A stretch of 20,157 bases of DNA from WLMZ01 sp037139095. GTDB taxonomy: Bacteria; Actinomycetota; Acidimicrobiia; Acidimicrobiales; Ilumatobacteraceae. Within the stretch, counting starts at the first letter, position 1; every line of letters begins with the position of its first letter. Location: positions 1-20,157 of the forward strand of contig JBAXHD010000045.1 of assembly GCA_037139095.1 (NCBI GenBank), written 5' to 3'. The notes under the pieces are model-generated. The model saw nothing but the letters and a program-made list of their open reading frames with translations. It made no database searches and was not told where the DNA came from. A program made the translations under genes and the position numbers. Shown piece after piece: positions 1 through 7,494 of the stretch.

Positions 1-1100
1 GGCACGTCATCGGTGTAGCGGTCATCTTCGGCGTGTTGATGTTTTCGAGCAAGCCTGGCCAACGCGGCTTGGGTCACCTGTTCGATTCGGCTCCTCCTGG
101 GCTCACGGGCTGGACCGGCGGCACGTTCGTCACGATTTATCTCTTTGCTTTGGGTTTGCTGCTTGCGCAGTACACAATCACCGGATTTGATGCGTCGGCT
201 CACGTCAGCGAAGAAACTGTTGGCGCCCGCACCGAGGCACCAAAGGCAATCGTTCGCGCCATTTACATTTCGGCAATCGCCGGCTTCCTGCTGAACTTGG
301 CGATGAACAAGGTCTTGCCAAAGGATCCCGGCGAATACACGACCATTGCGTTCGGTGCTGGCAACGACACGTTCCTCGTGAACGCTGCGCCACGCTTGTT
401 GTCGAGTGCTGTCGGCGATGCCACTGCGAAGTTGCTTGTGCTCATCGCAATCGTGGCCCAATTCTTTTGTGGCATGGCCTCGGTTACGGCGAACAGTCGC
501 ATGATCTATGCCTTTAGCCGTGACGGTGCATTGCCCGGCTCAAAGTTTTGGCACAAGATCAATCCGAAGACTCGTACGCCAACGAACTCGATCTGGCTCG
601 GTGTTGGACTCTCGGCCATTGTTGGAGCACTGTCGTTGTACCAAAAGGGTGGCTACTCGACGGCGTTCTTCGCAATGACCGGCATCTGCGTGATCGGGCT
701 CTACATCGCTTACGCGATTCCGATCTACCTTCGTCTGACGAACCCCGATTTTCAGACGGGTCCGTGGAACCTCAAGGGCAAGCACAAGCTCGTTGGATGG
801 ACATCGTTGATCTGGATCGGGTTCATCACGATCCTCTTCTTCGCCCCCTTGTTCTGGCCGTTCTGGCCGTTCTGGGGCAAGGACAACGCCATCTTGAACG
901 ACGGCATCCAGTCGGGCCTCTTCAAACAGAACAACGTCAACTTCACGGCTCCGCTCATCATCGGTAGCTTCATCGTGATCGCGTTGTACTGGGCCTTCTC
1001 CGGCCGAAAATGGTTTACGGGACCCAAGGTGCAGGGCACTCCAGAAGAACTGCGGGCAATCGAGCGCGAGCTCGATGCACTCGAGCACGGCACGCTGTAG
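1..1100 (+). CDS. APC-superfamily amino acid/amine permease, 3' part (5' end outside window)
   Basis: The reading frame is open from the first full codon at position 3, so the gene starts upstream of the window; the GTG at 33 is internal and not a credible start. About 366 residues are visible, with several hydrophobic segments and a cytoplasmic tail of alternating acidic and basic residues (roughly the last 25, ending EHGTL). The stretch TGFDASAHVSEET, followed by an Ala-Pro and a basic-Ala-Ile segment, is typical of the amino acid/choline transporter branch of the APC family. Such proteins import amino acids, GABA or choline-like amines by ion-coupled transport. It converges on a dehydrogenase/kinase pair for methylated amines, so a related amine or amino acid substrate is possible; the exact substrate cannot be read from the sequence. 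It ends in TAG, 24 bases before a strong hairpin. Confidence 0.88.
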   Translation, partial: HVIGVAVIFGVLMFSSKPGQRGLGHLFDSAPPGLTGWTGGTFVTIYLFALGLLLAQYTITGFDASAHVSEETVGARTEAPKAIVRAIYISAIAGFLLNLAMNKVLPKDPGEYTTIAFGAGNDTFLVNAAPRLLSSAVGDATAKLLVLIAIVAQFFCGMASVTANSRMIYAFSRDGALPGSKFWHKINPKTRTPTNSIWLGVGLSAIVGALSLYQKGGYSTAFFAMTGICVIGLYIAYAIPIYLRLTNPDFQTGPWNLKGKHKLVGWTSLIWIGFITILFFAPLFWPFWPFWGKDNAILNDGIQSGLFKQNNVNFTAPLIIGSFIVIALYWAFSGRKWFTGPKVQGTPEELRAIERELDALEHGTL

Positions 1101-1124
1101 CCACTGCTCAACTTCTGAAATGGC

Positions 1125-1152
1125 AACGGCCGGCTCTTCTGAGCCGGCCGTT
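1125..1152. terminator. Intrinsic terminator between convergent genes
   Basis: A perfect 12-bp inverted repeat (AACGGCCGGCTC paired with GAGCCGGCCGTT) closes a TTCT loop. It lies in the 84-base gap between the permease stop (1100) and the stop of the minus-strand dehydrogenase (1185). On the plus strand the stem ends in TTT and is followed by GCTCTT; on the minus strand it is followed by GCCATTTC. The T-tracts are short, but the stem is long and GC-rich and can serve both directions. Confidence 0.85.
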
Positions 1153-1184
1153 TGCTCTTCCTGAACTGTCGCGTGTCGTGGCGA

Positions 1185-3611
1185 TCAACCGCGCAGGCGA
1201 GCACCCGTTGGATCGAACAGCGGGTCGGCGCGCACTTCGGCGGGCACCACCTCGCCAAACACTTCAACCGACACAGCGGTGCCTGGCGCCGACGCATCAA
1301 CTGGCAGCCACGCGTACGCGATAGACACGCCCAGCGAATAGCCGAGGCCGCCGCTTGAGACGCGACCCACGATGGTGCCATCGGCCAGCGAAACTGGCTC
1401 GTTGCCCAACGCCACTGAGCGTGGATCGGAGAGCACCAAACAACACAGACGTTGGTCGGTGCCTTCGACACCGGGTAACGCCGAACGACCGACGAAGTCT
1501 TTGTCGGCGCGCACTGCGAACCCGAGCCCTGACGAATAGGGATCGGTCTCGCTGGTGATATCGCTACCCCACGCGCGGTATCCCTTTTCGAGGCGCATCG
1601 AGTCGATGGCTCGATAGCCGCCGGGCACAAGACCATGCGGCGCGCCCGCCTTGATCAGGGTGTCCCACAAGCGAAGGCCGAACTCGGCAGTGGGATACAA
1701 CTCCCAGCCGGTCTCGCCTACGTAGGTGACCCGTAACGCCCAGCACGGCACATCGCCCACGGTGATGAAGCGCGCTTGCATGTAGCCAAACGAGAGGTCG
1801 TCAGCTGTGATCGACGACAAGATGTCGCGAGCCTTGGGTCCCCACAGGCCCAAGCACGCCATCGACGACGTGATGTCGCGTACGGCAACCGAGCCGTCGG
1901 TTGGAGCGTGCGAACTGATCCACGACAGATCGTGACGACCAAATGCAGTGCCGGTGACAATGAGGAAGCGATCGGCTTCGAGGCGCGTGACCGTAAAGTC
2001 GCACTCGATACCACCCTTGCTATTGAGCATCTGGGTGTAGGTGATGGAGCCGGGCTTCTTGTTCACGTTGTTCGTGCACATGTGTTGCAGGAACGCGGCA
2101 GCGCCAGTGCCCGACACCTCGATCTTGGCGAACGATGATTCATCGAACAACCCAGCGGTGGTGCGAGTGGCCAGATGTTCGGTGACGATGGCGGTGGACC
2201 AATGCTGGCCCGCCCAACCTCGTGGGCGCAGTGGTTCGTGCGCTGGGTTCTCGTTCGAGTTGTACCAGTTCACTCGTTCCCAGCCGCTCTTCTCGCCGAA
2301 CTCTGCGTTGAGCGCGATGTGACGCGGGTACGCGGGTGGTACTCGAAGCGGACGTGTGGCCTGGCGTTCGTGGTTGGGGTACACGATGTCGTAGTAGGTG
2401 CTGTACACCTCGTAGGTGCGCTCGAGGCTGAACTGACGTGATCGGTATTGCGGTCCGAAGCGACGGATGTCCATCTTCCACAAGTCCATTGGCGGCTCGC
2501 CACCAACGATCCACTCGGCCATCACTTTGCCGTTGCCGCCAGCGCCAGCAATGCCGTGCGCACAGAAGCCGGCGGCCACGAAGAACCCACCAACTTCGCT
2601 TTCGCCCAAGATGAATTCGCCGTCGGGCGTAAACGCTTCGGGACCGTTGATGAGTAGATGCACATCGGCGTCTTCCATGCAGGGCACCAACGTTTGCGCA
2701 GCCTCGGTGAGCGGCAAGAAGCGATCCCAATCGGGGGTGAGCAACGTGTTGTTAAACGTAGGCGGGATGTTTCCATCGAGGCACCACGGATCGGGATTGC
2801 GCTCGTAACCGCCCATGATCATCCCTCCCACTTCTTCGCGGAAGTACACCAAGCGATCAGGGTCGCGCATCGTTGGCAGGTCGGCAGGAACGGTGACCTT
2901 GGGTCGGGTAATCGCGTACTGGTGCGCCATTGGCACGATGGGTACGTTGACCCCGGCCATGCGGCCGATCTCGTGCGCGTACATGCCGCCTGCGTTCACC
3001 ACGACATCGCACGTGATGCGACCCTTGTCGGTCTCAACATGTGTGACGCGCTTGCGGCCACCAACTTCTTCGACACCAATCGCGAGCACGCGAGTCATGG
3101 TCTGAATCTCGGCACCGCGGCTGCGGGCACCCGCAGCGAGCGCCATCGTGAGGTCGCTGGGGTTGAGCCACCCGTCGGTGGGTAGCCAGACCGCCCCGAG
3201 CACATCGGTGGGATCGAACAAACCATGGAAGCGCTCGAGTGCCTCTTGGGTGCTGATGAGATCGAGCGGCAACCCGAAGGTCTTGGCCCATCCGGCCTGA
3301 CGCCGCAGTTCCTCAAGTCGCTCAGGTGTCGAGGCAAGGCGAAGCGAGCCAACCTCGTGCCAACCGACATCGTGGCCGGTTTCCTCAGAGAGGTGTCGGT
3401 ACAGCTCGGCGCCGTACATCATCATCTTGGTCAGCGTGACGCTGCTGCGGAGTTGACCCACAAGGCCCGCCGAATGAAAGGTGGAACCACTGGTGAGTTG
3501 GTCTCGGTCGACCAAGACAATGTCGTTCCAACCCAACAAGGTGAGGTGGTAGGCGATGCTTGCACCGCCGACTCCGCCGCCGATGATCACTGCCCGCGCA
3601 TGAGTTCGCAT
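1185..3611 (-). CDS. FAD-dependent dehydrogenase with C-terminal GcvT domain (dimethylglycine/sarcosine dehydrogenase type)
   Basis: The 808-residue protein has the full architecture of the DMGDH/SarDH family. Residues about 6-370 form a DAO-type FAD domain with the dinucleotide motif GGGVGG at 11-16. A linker (FAO_M-like) domain runs to about 430, followed by GCV_T and GCV_T_C domains to the end. His46 in GSTFHSAGL sits where mammalian DMGDH attaches FAD covalently. The AHQYAITRP segment and the late SMRLEKGYRAWGSDI segment are also family hallmarks. These enzymes oxidise an N-methyl group and pass the one-carbon unit to tetrahydrofolate in the GcvT domain. The length matches the family. The ATG at 3611 starts just before the FAD motif. 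The upstream kinase gene ends 11 bases away, so the two are probably co-transcribed. Whether the substrate is dimethylglycine, sarcosine or another methylated amine is not determined. Confidence 0.9.
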   Translation of the reverse strand: MRTHARAVIIGGGVGGASIAYHLTLLGWNDIVLVDRDQLTSGSTFHSAGLVGQLRSSVTLTKMMMYGAELYRHLSEETGHDVGWHEVGSLRLASTPERLEELRRQAGWAKTFGLPLDLISTQEALERFHGLFDPTDVLGAVWLPTDGWLNPSDLTMALAAGARSRGAEIQTMTRVLAIGVEEVGGRKRVTHVETDKGRITCDVVVNAGGMYAHEIGRMAGVNVPIVPMAHQYAITRPKVTVPADLPTMRDPDRLVYFREEVGGMIMGGYERNPDPWCLDGNIPPTFNNTLLTPDWDRFLPLTEAAQTLVPCMEDADVHLLINGPEAFTPDGEFILGESEVGGFFVAAGFCAHGIAGAGGNGKVMAEWIVGGEPPMDLWKMDIRRFGPQYRSRQFSLERTYEVYSTYYDIVYPNHERQATRPLRVPPAYPRHIALNAEFGEKSGWERVNWYNSNENPAHEPLRPRGWAGQHWSTAIVTEHLATRTTAGLFDESSFAKIEVSGTGAAAFLQHMCTNNVNKKPGSITYTQMLNSKGGIECDFTVTRLEADRFLIVTGTAFGRHDLSWISSHAPTDGSVAVRDITSSMACLGLWGPKARDILSSITADDLSFGYMQARFITVGDVPCWALRVTYVGETGWELYPTAEFGLRLWDTLIKAGAPHGLVPGGYRAIDSMRLEKGYRAWGSDITSETDPYSSGLGFAVRADKDFVGRSALPGVEGTDQRLCCLVLSDPRSVALGNEPVSLADGTIVGRVSSGGLGYSLGVSIAYAWLPVDASAPGTAVSVEVFGEVVPAEVRADPLFDPTGARLRG

Positions 3612-3622
3612 GAAAGCAGAAT

Positions 3623-4531
3623 CTAGACCCGTGGATCACCGCGAGCATCGGTCAACCACCTACCGAAGTCGTCTGCCCCTGCGAGGCGCTCGCAGTTGTG
3701 GAGTCGCTCGTTGGCATACGTAACAAAGTCGGTGTCGAGTGTGCTGATTGCTTGCTGCACCACGGCCCACATTCCCTCGCGGAACTCGCTCATCACCTTC
3801 ATGAGTTGAAGGCGTGCCCAACGAACATCGGTGACGCCGCCGAAATACAGCGTGAGGAGATCGGCATCGGCCGATGGTGTGAGTCCGCAGTTCACGCTGA
3901 GGTTGGCGAGATCGAAGAACGCATCGTTCATGCCGGCATATTCGTAATCGAGCAACCAAACGCGCTCGGATCCAAACAGCATGTTGCCGGGCAGAAGGTC
4001 GTTATGGCACGGGGTGGATGGCACCGGCGTTGCCGCGAAAGCGTTTTCGATGTGACGGCTCTGTTGATGCAGACGCTCGTACCCAGCGGGCGGCATGATT
4101 CCGTGACTTGCTGCATCGCGTGCGTGCCATTCGACGACGCGATGAATGGGGAAGGCGCCACTGAGCGGTCCGCTGTTGTGGAAGGTCTTGATGATCGTCA
4201 CGATGTCTTCGAGACGCTCGATGAACGCGTCGTTCTCGAGGTGGTACCCCGGCATGAGTTGAGTGATCCGGGTGCCGATTCCGGGAAGTTCGCCGAGCAC
4301 CGGTGGACCTACGCCAAGCTCGCTGGCTCGTTGCGACGCCTCGGCCTCACAACGGCGGTTGATGCCCAGCAGCTCGGTGCGCTCGCCAGGAATTCTGACG
4401 ACGAACTCGTCGCTGCCCCTCACCACAACAAAGTTGCGGTTGGTGATACCGCCGGTGAGCGGACGCATCGTCAGTTCAGCGGTCGCCCATGCCGGCACAC
4501 GACGCACGATCCTTTCGATCTCGGGATCCAT
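3623..4531 (-). CDS. Choline/ethanolamine-kinase-like phosphotransferase
   Basis: This 302-residue protein of the aminoglycoside-phosphotransferase/choline kinase fold carries the catalytic loop CHNDLLPGN (Asp178, Asn183) and the metal-binding segment LLDYEYAGMNDAFFDLAN (Asp195). These are signatures of the LicA/choline kinase group. The N-terminal LTGGITNRNF segment at 25-34 is the nucleotide-binding loop. I start it at the ATG at 4531 (MDPEIERI). An in-frame ATG at 4681 would add 50 residues of uncharacteristic composition and overlap arfB, so it is disfavoured. It likely phosphorylates the hydroxyl of an amino alcohol such as choline or ethanolamine. Its tight linkage to the demethylating dehydrogenase suggests a shared substrate class; this is inference. 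No clear Shine-Dalgarno is visible, and the leader is the 95-base gap shared with arfB. Confidence 0.85.
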   Translation of the reverse strand: MDPEIERIVRRVPAWATAELTMRPLTGGITNRNFVVVRGSDEFVVRIPGERTELLGINRRCEAEASQRASELGVGPPVLGELPGIGTRITQLMPGYHLENDAFIERLEDIVTIIKTFHNSGPLSGAFPIHRVVEWHARDAASHGIMPPAGYERLHQQSRHIENAFAATPVPSTPCHNDLLPGNMLFGSERVWLLDYEYAGMNDAFFDLANLSVNCGLTPSADADLLTLYFGGVTDVRWARLQLMKVMSEFREGMWAVVQQAISTLDTDFVTYANERLHNCERLAGADDFGRWLTDARGDPRV

Positions 4532-4626
4532 CCCGCAAGGCTTAGCAGGTCTTGGTACCTTGGCGCTGTGAAGTCGTTGTCGGTTCGCAATGGTGAGTCT
4601 GGCCTCAGCGCGGGGCGTCAGTAGCG
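4532..4626. promoter_or_regulatory. Divergent intergenic region (kinase unit / arfB)
   Basis: This 95-base gap separates two divergently transcribed genes and must hold the start signals of arfB, and probably those of the kinase-dehydrogenase unit. I see no convincing -35/-10 pair, operator palindrome or riboswitch-like structure in it. Confidence 0.35.
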
Positions 4627-5037
4627 GTGGATTCCACCGATCATGTGACGCCCGCAGGATGGCGCATTGACCCAGCAGCATTCTCGTGGAAGTTCTCTCG
4701 CTCGTCGGGTCCCGGCGGCCAACACGTGAACACCACCGATTCGAAAGCTGAACTCATCTGCGATCTCACCCAAGCTGGGTTGCCTGAACACGTAGCCACG
4801 CGAGTCATCGCCAAGTTGGGTGAGCAGGTGCGAGTAGTGGCGTCGACACAACGATCACAGTTACGTAACCGAGCCGAGGCCATCGAGCGACTCTGCGATC
4901 TCATCGATACGGCGGCAAAAGTCGAGCGCGCTCGACGGCCGACACGACCGGGTAAAGGCGCAGTGGAGCGGCGCATCACCGCGAAGAAACACACGGCAAC
5001 TCGTAAGGCGAACCGCAGTTGGCGTGCCGACGAATAG
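4627..5037 (+). CDS. arfB: Alternative ribosome-rescue factor ArfB (peptidyl-tRNA hydrolase, YaeJ family)
   Basis: The 136-residue protein contains the class I release-factor catalytic signature: GGQ at residues 30-32 within SRSSGPGGQHVNTTDSKAEL. It lacks any codon-recognition domain. The last ~35 residues are strongly basic (RARRPTRPGK, ITAKKHTATRKANRSW), matching the tail that ArfB inserts into the empty mRNA channel of stalled ribosomes. The family function is hydrolysis of peptidyl-tRNA on non-stop ribosomes. Length is close to the E. coli protein (about 140). The start is GTG at 4627, with a GGGG-containing stretch about ten bases upstream as a weak ribosome site. A second in-frame GTG at 4645 is possible and would remove six residues. 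It is a single-gene unit, convergent with the heme-protein operon. Confidence 0.92.
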   Translation: MDSTDHVTPAGWRIDPAAFSWKFSRSSGPGGQHVNTTDSKAELICDLTQAGLPEHVATRVIAKLGEQVRVVASTQRSQLRNRAEAIERLCDLIDTAAKVERARRPTRPGKGAVERRITAKKHTATRKANRSWRADE

Positions 5038-5063
5038 TGCGCCAGTGCGACACTTCGGCACTA
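5035..5063. terminator. Weak inverted repeat joining two convergent stop codons
   Basis: TAGTGC (5035-5040) and GCACTA (5058-5063) are exact reverse complements and contain the TAG stops of both convergent genes. A competing pairing uses CCAGTGC (5042-5048) with GCACT/GG just after it, with one bulge. No T-tract follows on either side, so terminator activity is uncertain. Confidence 0.25.
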
Positions 5064-5648
5064 GGCCGCGTTGGCTTTTTCCCGCTTGATCTTCGATTTG
5101 CCGTTGGCGTAGAGCGCTCGGCCCACGCCCGCCAGGGCGATACCGCCAGTCATCGCACTAACGGTGGCGATAAACACGATGTTGCCGCGGTCGGTGCCAG
5201 CCATGACAGCGTGCACCGTTGCCATGAAGAACGCCACGTATGAAAGCAGGTGAATCCCGTGCCAGACCTTGCGTGGCAACTTGCGCATCATCAACGAACT
5301 CACCTGCACCACGATGATGATGTAGAGCGCGATCACGCCCCATGTCACTGCGGCGGCCTTTGATGCGCCCGACGGCCAGCACTCGCGGTGGCACGCTTGC
5401 GGAAGAGCGATTTCTCGCCATCCGAAGTGGGCGTAGTTGTCGGCCACGAGGCCGCCGAGATGTACGGCAGTTGTGATCACTGTGAGCGCGGCGAGCCAGC
5501 GGTGAAGGTCGAGTAACCAAGCGGGTCGATCGACAGGCTTCAGCATTCGAGTGACGAGCAAGATGCCCCACAGGTTTGTTGCAGCCAACATCACCCACGC
5601 GACGATCCCGCTACCTCGAGAGAGGTACCACCATGTCTGGGGGTTCAT
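5061..5648 (-). CDS. Ferric-reductase-like transmembrane b-type heme protein
   Basis: The 195-residue, mostly hydrophobic protein has about five to six membrane segments. Histidines are spaced as in ferric-reductase/cytochrome b558-type proteins: His49 and His63 in one helix pair (LLDLHRW and TAVHLGG), and His130/His133 and His146 in another (VWHGIHLLSY and ATVHAV). Such spacing (13-14 residues) supports bis-heme ligation across the membrane. It has no FAD/NADPH domain, so it should act as a membrane electron carrier. The start is the ATG at 5648, which overlaps the apbE stop as ATGA and implies translational coupling. An apparent longer frame running back to 6326 is only read-through inside apbE. 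The C-terminus is Lys-rich (KSKIKREK), probably cytoplasmic. The external loop at 84-93 carries Cys86 and Cys90. Its redox partners are unknown. Confidence 0.82.
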   Translation of the reverse strand: MNPQTWWYLSRGSGIVAWVMLAATNLWGILLVTRMLKPVDRPAWLLDLHRWLAALTVITTAVHLGGLVADNYAHFGWREIALPQACHRECWPSGASKAAAVTWGVIALYIIIVVQVSSLMMRKLPRKVWHGIHLLSYVAFFMATVHAVMAGTDRGNIVFIATVSAMTGGIALAGVGRALYANGKSKIKREKANAA

Positions 5649-6571
5649 GCTTGAAATGCCTCCAAAGTCTTCGTCGTGTACACCGTGAGGTCGGTTCCCA
5701 CCATAAACCCTGCGAGCCCAACTCGTTCGAGCATTGCCACCGCGCTGGGTCCGTCGCCCATCATCGCGGCGGTGGCAAACACCTCGGCTGTTGCTGTGTC
5801 GCCAGCGATAATCGTTGCTGTCAGCAGGCTGGTCGATGCGGGCAGTGCAGTCTTGGGATCGATCAGGTGATGCGCGCTTTCGCCTGACGGCGTTGTCCAG
5901 CGACGGATTGTTGTTCCCGATGTGGCAACGCCGCCTTGTTGAAGAGCGATTCGGCCAACATGTCCGCTGGGTGATTCGGGATCTTCGATACCAATCAGCC
6001 ATGACGGTTCGCCATCGAATGATTCGCCGAGTACGCAGATATCGCCACCCACATTTACAAGCGCGCCTCGGGCGCCGCTTTCGATGAGCTCTTCGGCAAC
6101 GATGTCGGCAGCGAACCCCTTGGCGATCCCGCCGAGATCGATAGCGCCACCGGCCGGCACACAGATAGTTGCATCTGCAACATTCACGATGATCGATCCG
6201 CTGACACCGATGAGTTGTTGGCTCACCCGTGGCGCGGCGTTCGAGGTAATCGCGCTGTGCGTGTATCCGTGGTGAACCAGTGCTGGCAACACCGTGATGT
6301 CGAAACGCCCAGAGGTCTGCTTCCATGCCTCAACTGAGCGCAAGATGATTGCCAAGGTGTCTTGGTGCACGGTTACAGGTAGCCCTGCTGCTTGATTGGC
6401 GCGGGTGATATCGCTGTCGTCGAGGAAGCGACTCCAGAGACGCTCGAGTTCGCGCAAACGGAGCTCGGCTTGATCTAAGAGCGGTTCGGTGCCTTCGGTA
6501 ATGACCACGTGGGATGCACATCCCATTACTCGAAAGCTACGTTGAACCGACGCTGGGATTTTGGTCGGCAT
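5645..6571 (-). CDS. apbE: FAD:protein FMN transferase ApbE
   Basis: The 308-residue protein has the ApbE motifs in order: IDLGGIAKGFAAD (144-156), LVNVGGDICVLG (171-182), VATSGTTIRRW (215-225), HLIDPKTALP (235-244) and a final AGDTATAEVFATA (256-268). In the last motif the usual metal-ligand Asp is Glu263, with Thr267 kept. ApbE transfers FMN from FAD onto a Ser/Thr of acceptor proteins, usually outside the cytoplasm. No cleavable signal peptide is obvious, which is not rare in actinobacterial members. The ATG at 6571 lies 5 bases after the previous stop, and the TGA overlaps the start of the heme protein. Its place in the operon implies flavinylation of a partner in the same electron-transfer chain, but no acceptor domain is seen here. 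Confidence 0.93.
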   Translation of the reverse strand: MPTKIPASVQRSFRVMGCASHVVITEGTEPLLDQAELRLRELERLWSRFLDDSDITRANQAAGLPVTVHQDTLAIILRSVEAWKQTSGRFDITVLPALVHHGYTHSAITSNAAPRVSQQLIGVSGSIIVNVADATICVPAGGAIDLGGIAKGFAADIVAEELIESGARGALVNVGGDICVLGESFDGEPSWLIGIEDPESPSGHVGRIALQQGGVATSGTTIRRWTTPSGESAHHLIDPKTALPASTSLLTATIIAGDTATAEVFATAAMMGDGPSAVAMLERVGLAGFMVGTDLTVYTTKTLEAFQA

Positions 6572-6576
6572 CGCGC

Positions 6577-7494
6577 CTATGGCTTACTCGGCGCCGTGGT
6601 CGACGGAGGCTTCGGTGCCGGAGCTGGTGCAGGTGCGGCCGTTGTTGGTGGGGCCGTTGGCGCTGGTGTGACCACTGGTGCCGCTGTTGGTGCTGGCGCA
6701 GGTGCGGGTGTTGGCGCGGGTGTTGCGGCTGGCGCAGGTGTTGCGGCTGGCGCAGGTGCCGGGGTTGCGGCTGGTTGTTTTGCGACGGCGGGAGCCGATG
6801 GCGAGGCGGCCACGATTGGAGCGGCTGCTGGTGCTGCGGCGGGCACCACAGCGCCTGCCGCTACTGCTGGCGGTATTGCCAAGCTCACTGCAGTAGTTGG
6901 CGCCGGAACCGTGTCACCAACAATCGTTGGGACAGTCTCGGTGCCTGGTGCGGCGGCAACTGTGGGCACCGTTGTCTCGGTGGTTGCTGCTGCAGTGGTG
7001 ACCTCGGGCCTGTTGGCCGAAGCGATTACGCCGGTGAGTCCGAGCACTGCTGAGGCAGCGAGCCCGCTGGCAGCAATGCGTCCGCCAGCCGCAGCGTGTG
7101 GTCGCTTGGTGCGAGACCTTGGCGCCGGTGAAGAGTTACGAATGACAACTGATGGCGGGGGAGCCGGTGGGGTGACCCCAACCGTTGCAACTGCCGCGGG
7201 TGTCGGCGACGTCGGTGCCACAATCGCTGGGGTCACGATTGCCGCAGCGGCCGGCGGCGCAAATGGGCTTGCCGCCGAAGTAGCGCTTGGCGCCCATATC
7301 GAGGGACCACTCGCTTGAAGCGACGTTACGAGAGGAGCGGGAGGCGCTGGCGGAGCAACCGATGCCTGAGTCATCGCTTGTGTTTGTGGTGCCGCCGCAT
7401 CAACTGCTGGGGTGGCACTCTTCGCAATGGGGGCTTGACCACGCTTAGATCGCAGTGATGCGAGGCGCTGGGCGAGTTCGTCTTCAGTCGTCAT
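6577..7494 (-). CDS. Membrane-anchored Pro/Ala/Thr-rich protein, unknown function
   Basis: I recognise no catalytic domain in this 305-residue protein. Residues 1-20 (MTTEDELAQRLASLRSKRGQ) are charged and look cytoplasmic. A Pro/Ala-rich cytoplasmic stretch follows to about 130, then a basic segment (PRSRTKRPH), then one hydrophobic segment (IAASGLAASAVLGLTGVIAS). The rest is a Thr/Ala/Pro tail dominated by TPAPAA-type repeats. Predicted topology is a single-pass protein with an extended external stalk. The gene overlaps the upstream secreted-protein gene by 11 bases and lies 5 bases before apbE, which fixes the coding strand. In related operons I would expect a flavin-binding domain after such a stalk; here the protein ends in the stalk (STTAPSKP). 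ATG at 7494 is chosen because it begins the charged leader. Confidence 0.72.
   Translation of the reverse strand: MTTEDELAQRLASLRSKRGQAPIAKSATPAVDAAAPQTQAMTQASVAPPAPPAPLVTSLQASGPSIWAPSATSAASPFAPPAAAAIVTPAIVAPTSPTPAAVATVGVTPPAPPPSVVIRNSSPAPRSRTKRPHAAAGGRIAASGLAASAVLGLTGVIASANRPEVTTAAATTETTVPTVAAAPGTETVPTIVGDTVPAPTTAVSLAIPPAVAAGAVVPAAAPAAAPIVAASPSAPAVAKQPAATPAPAPAATPAPAATPAPTPAPAPAPTAAPVVTPAPTAPPTTAAPAPAPAPKPPSTTAPSKP
6722..6757 (-). repeat. Two exact 18-bp tandem repeats in the stalk-coding region
   Basis: Two perfect consecutive copies of an 18-bp unit encode TPAPAA hexapeptides, flanked by degenerate copies that extend across about 6590-6780. Copy number can change in frame and would lengthen or shorten the external Pro/Ala stalk. 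Confidence 0.8.

Noticed and set aside
752..1636. A 294-codon minus-strand frame crossing the 1125-1152 hairpin
   Set aside because: It spans the ends of two well-supported convergent genes and a strong terminator; its composition is that of an antisense frame.
3698..4624. A 308-codon plus-strand frame opposite the kinase
   Set aside because: It has no domain motif, while the opposite strand has the complete choline-kinase catalytic motifs.
5360..5425. A compensated frameshift in the ferric-reductase-like gene around the Cys-containing loop
   Set aside because: The other two frames through the loop do not give a better family match, and the reading frame is open with normal helices on both sides.
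5061..6326. A 421-codon minus-strand frame ending as the heme protein
   Set aside because: The first 226 codons lie inside apbE in another frame and have Arg/His-rich shadow composition. The real start is the ATG at 5648, coupled to the apbE stop.
6509..7318. Long plus-strand frame rich in Gly-Ala repeats, resembling a PE_PGRS-like protein
   Set aside because: It is the mirror of the Pro/Ala-rich minus-strand gene. The minus frame has a charged leader, a membrane helix, an 11-base overlap with its upstream gene and a 5-base gap to apbE. The plus frame starts inside apbE with no ribosome site.
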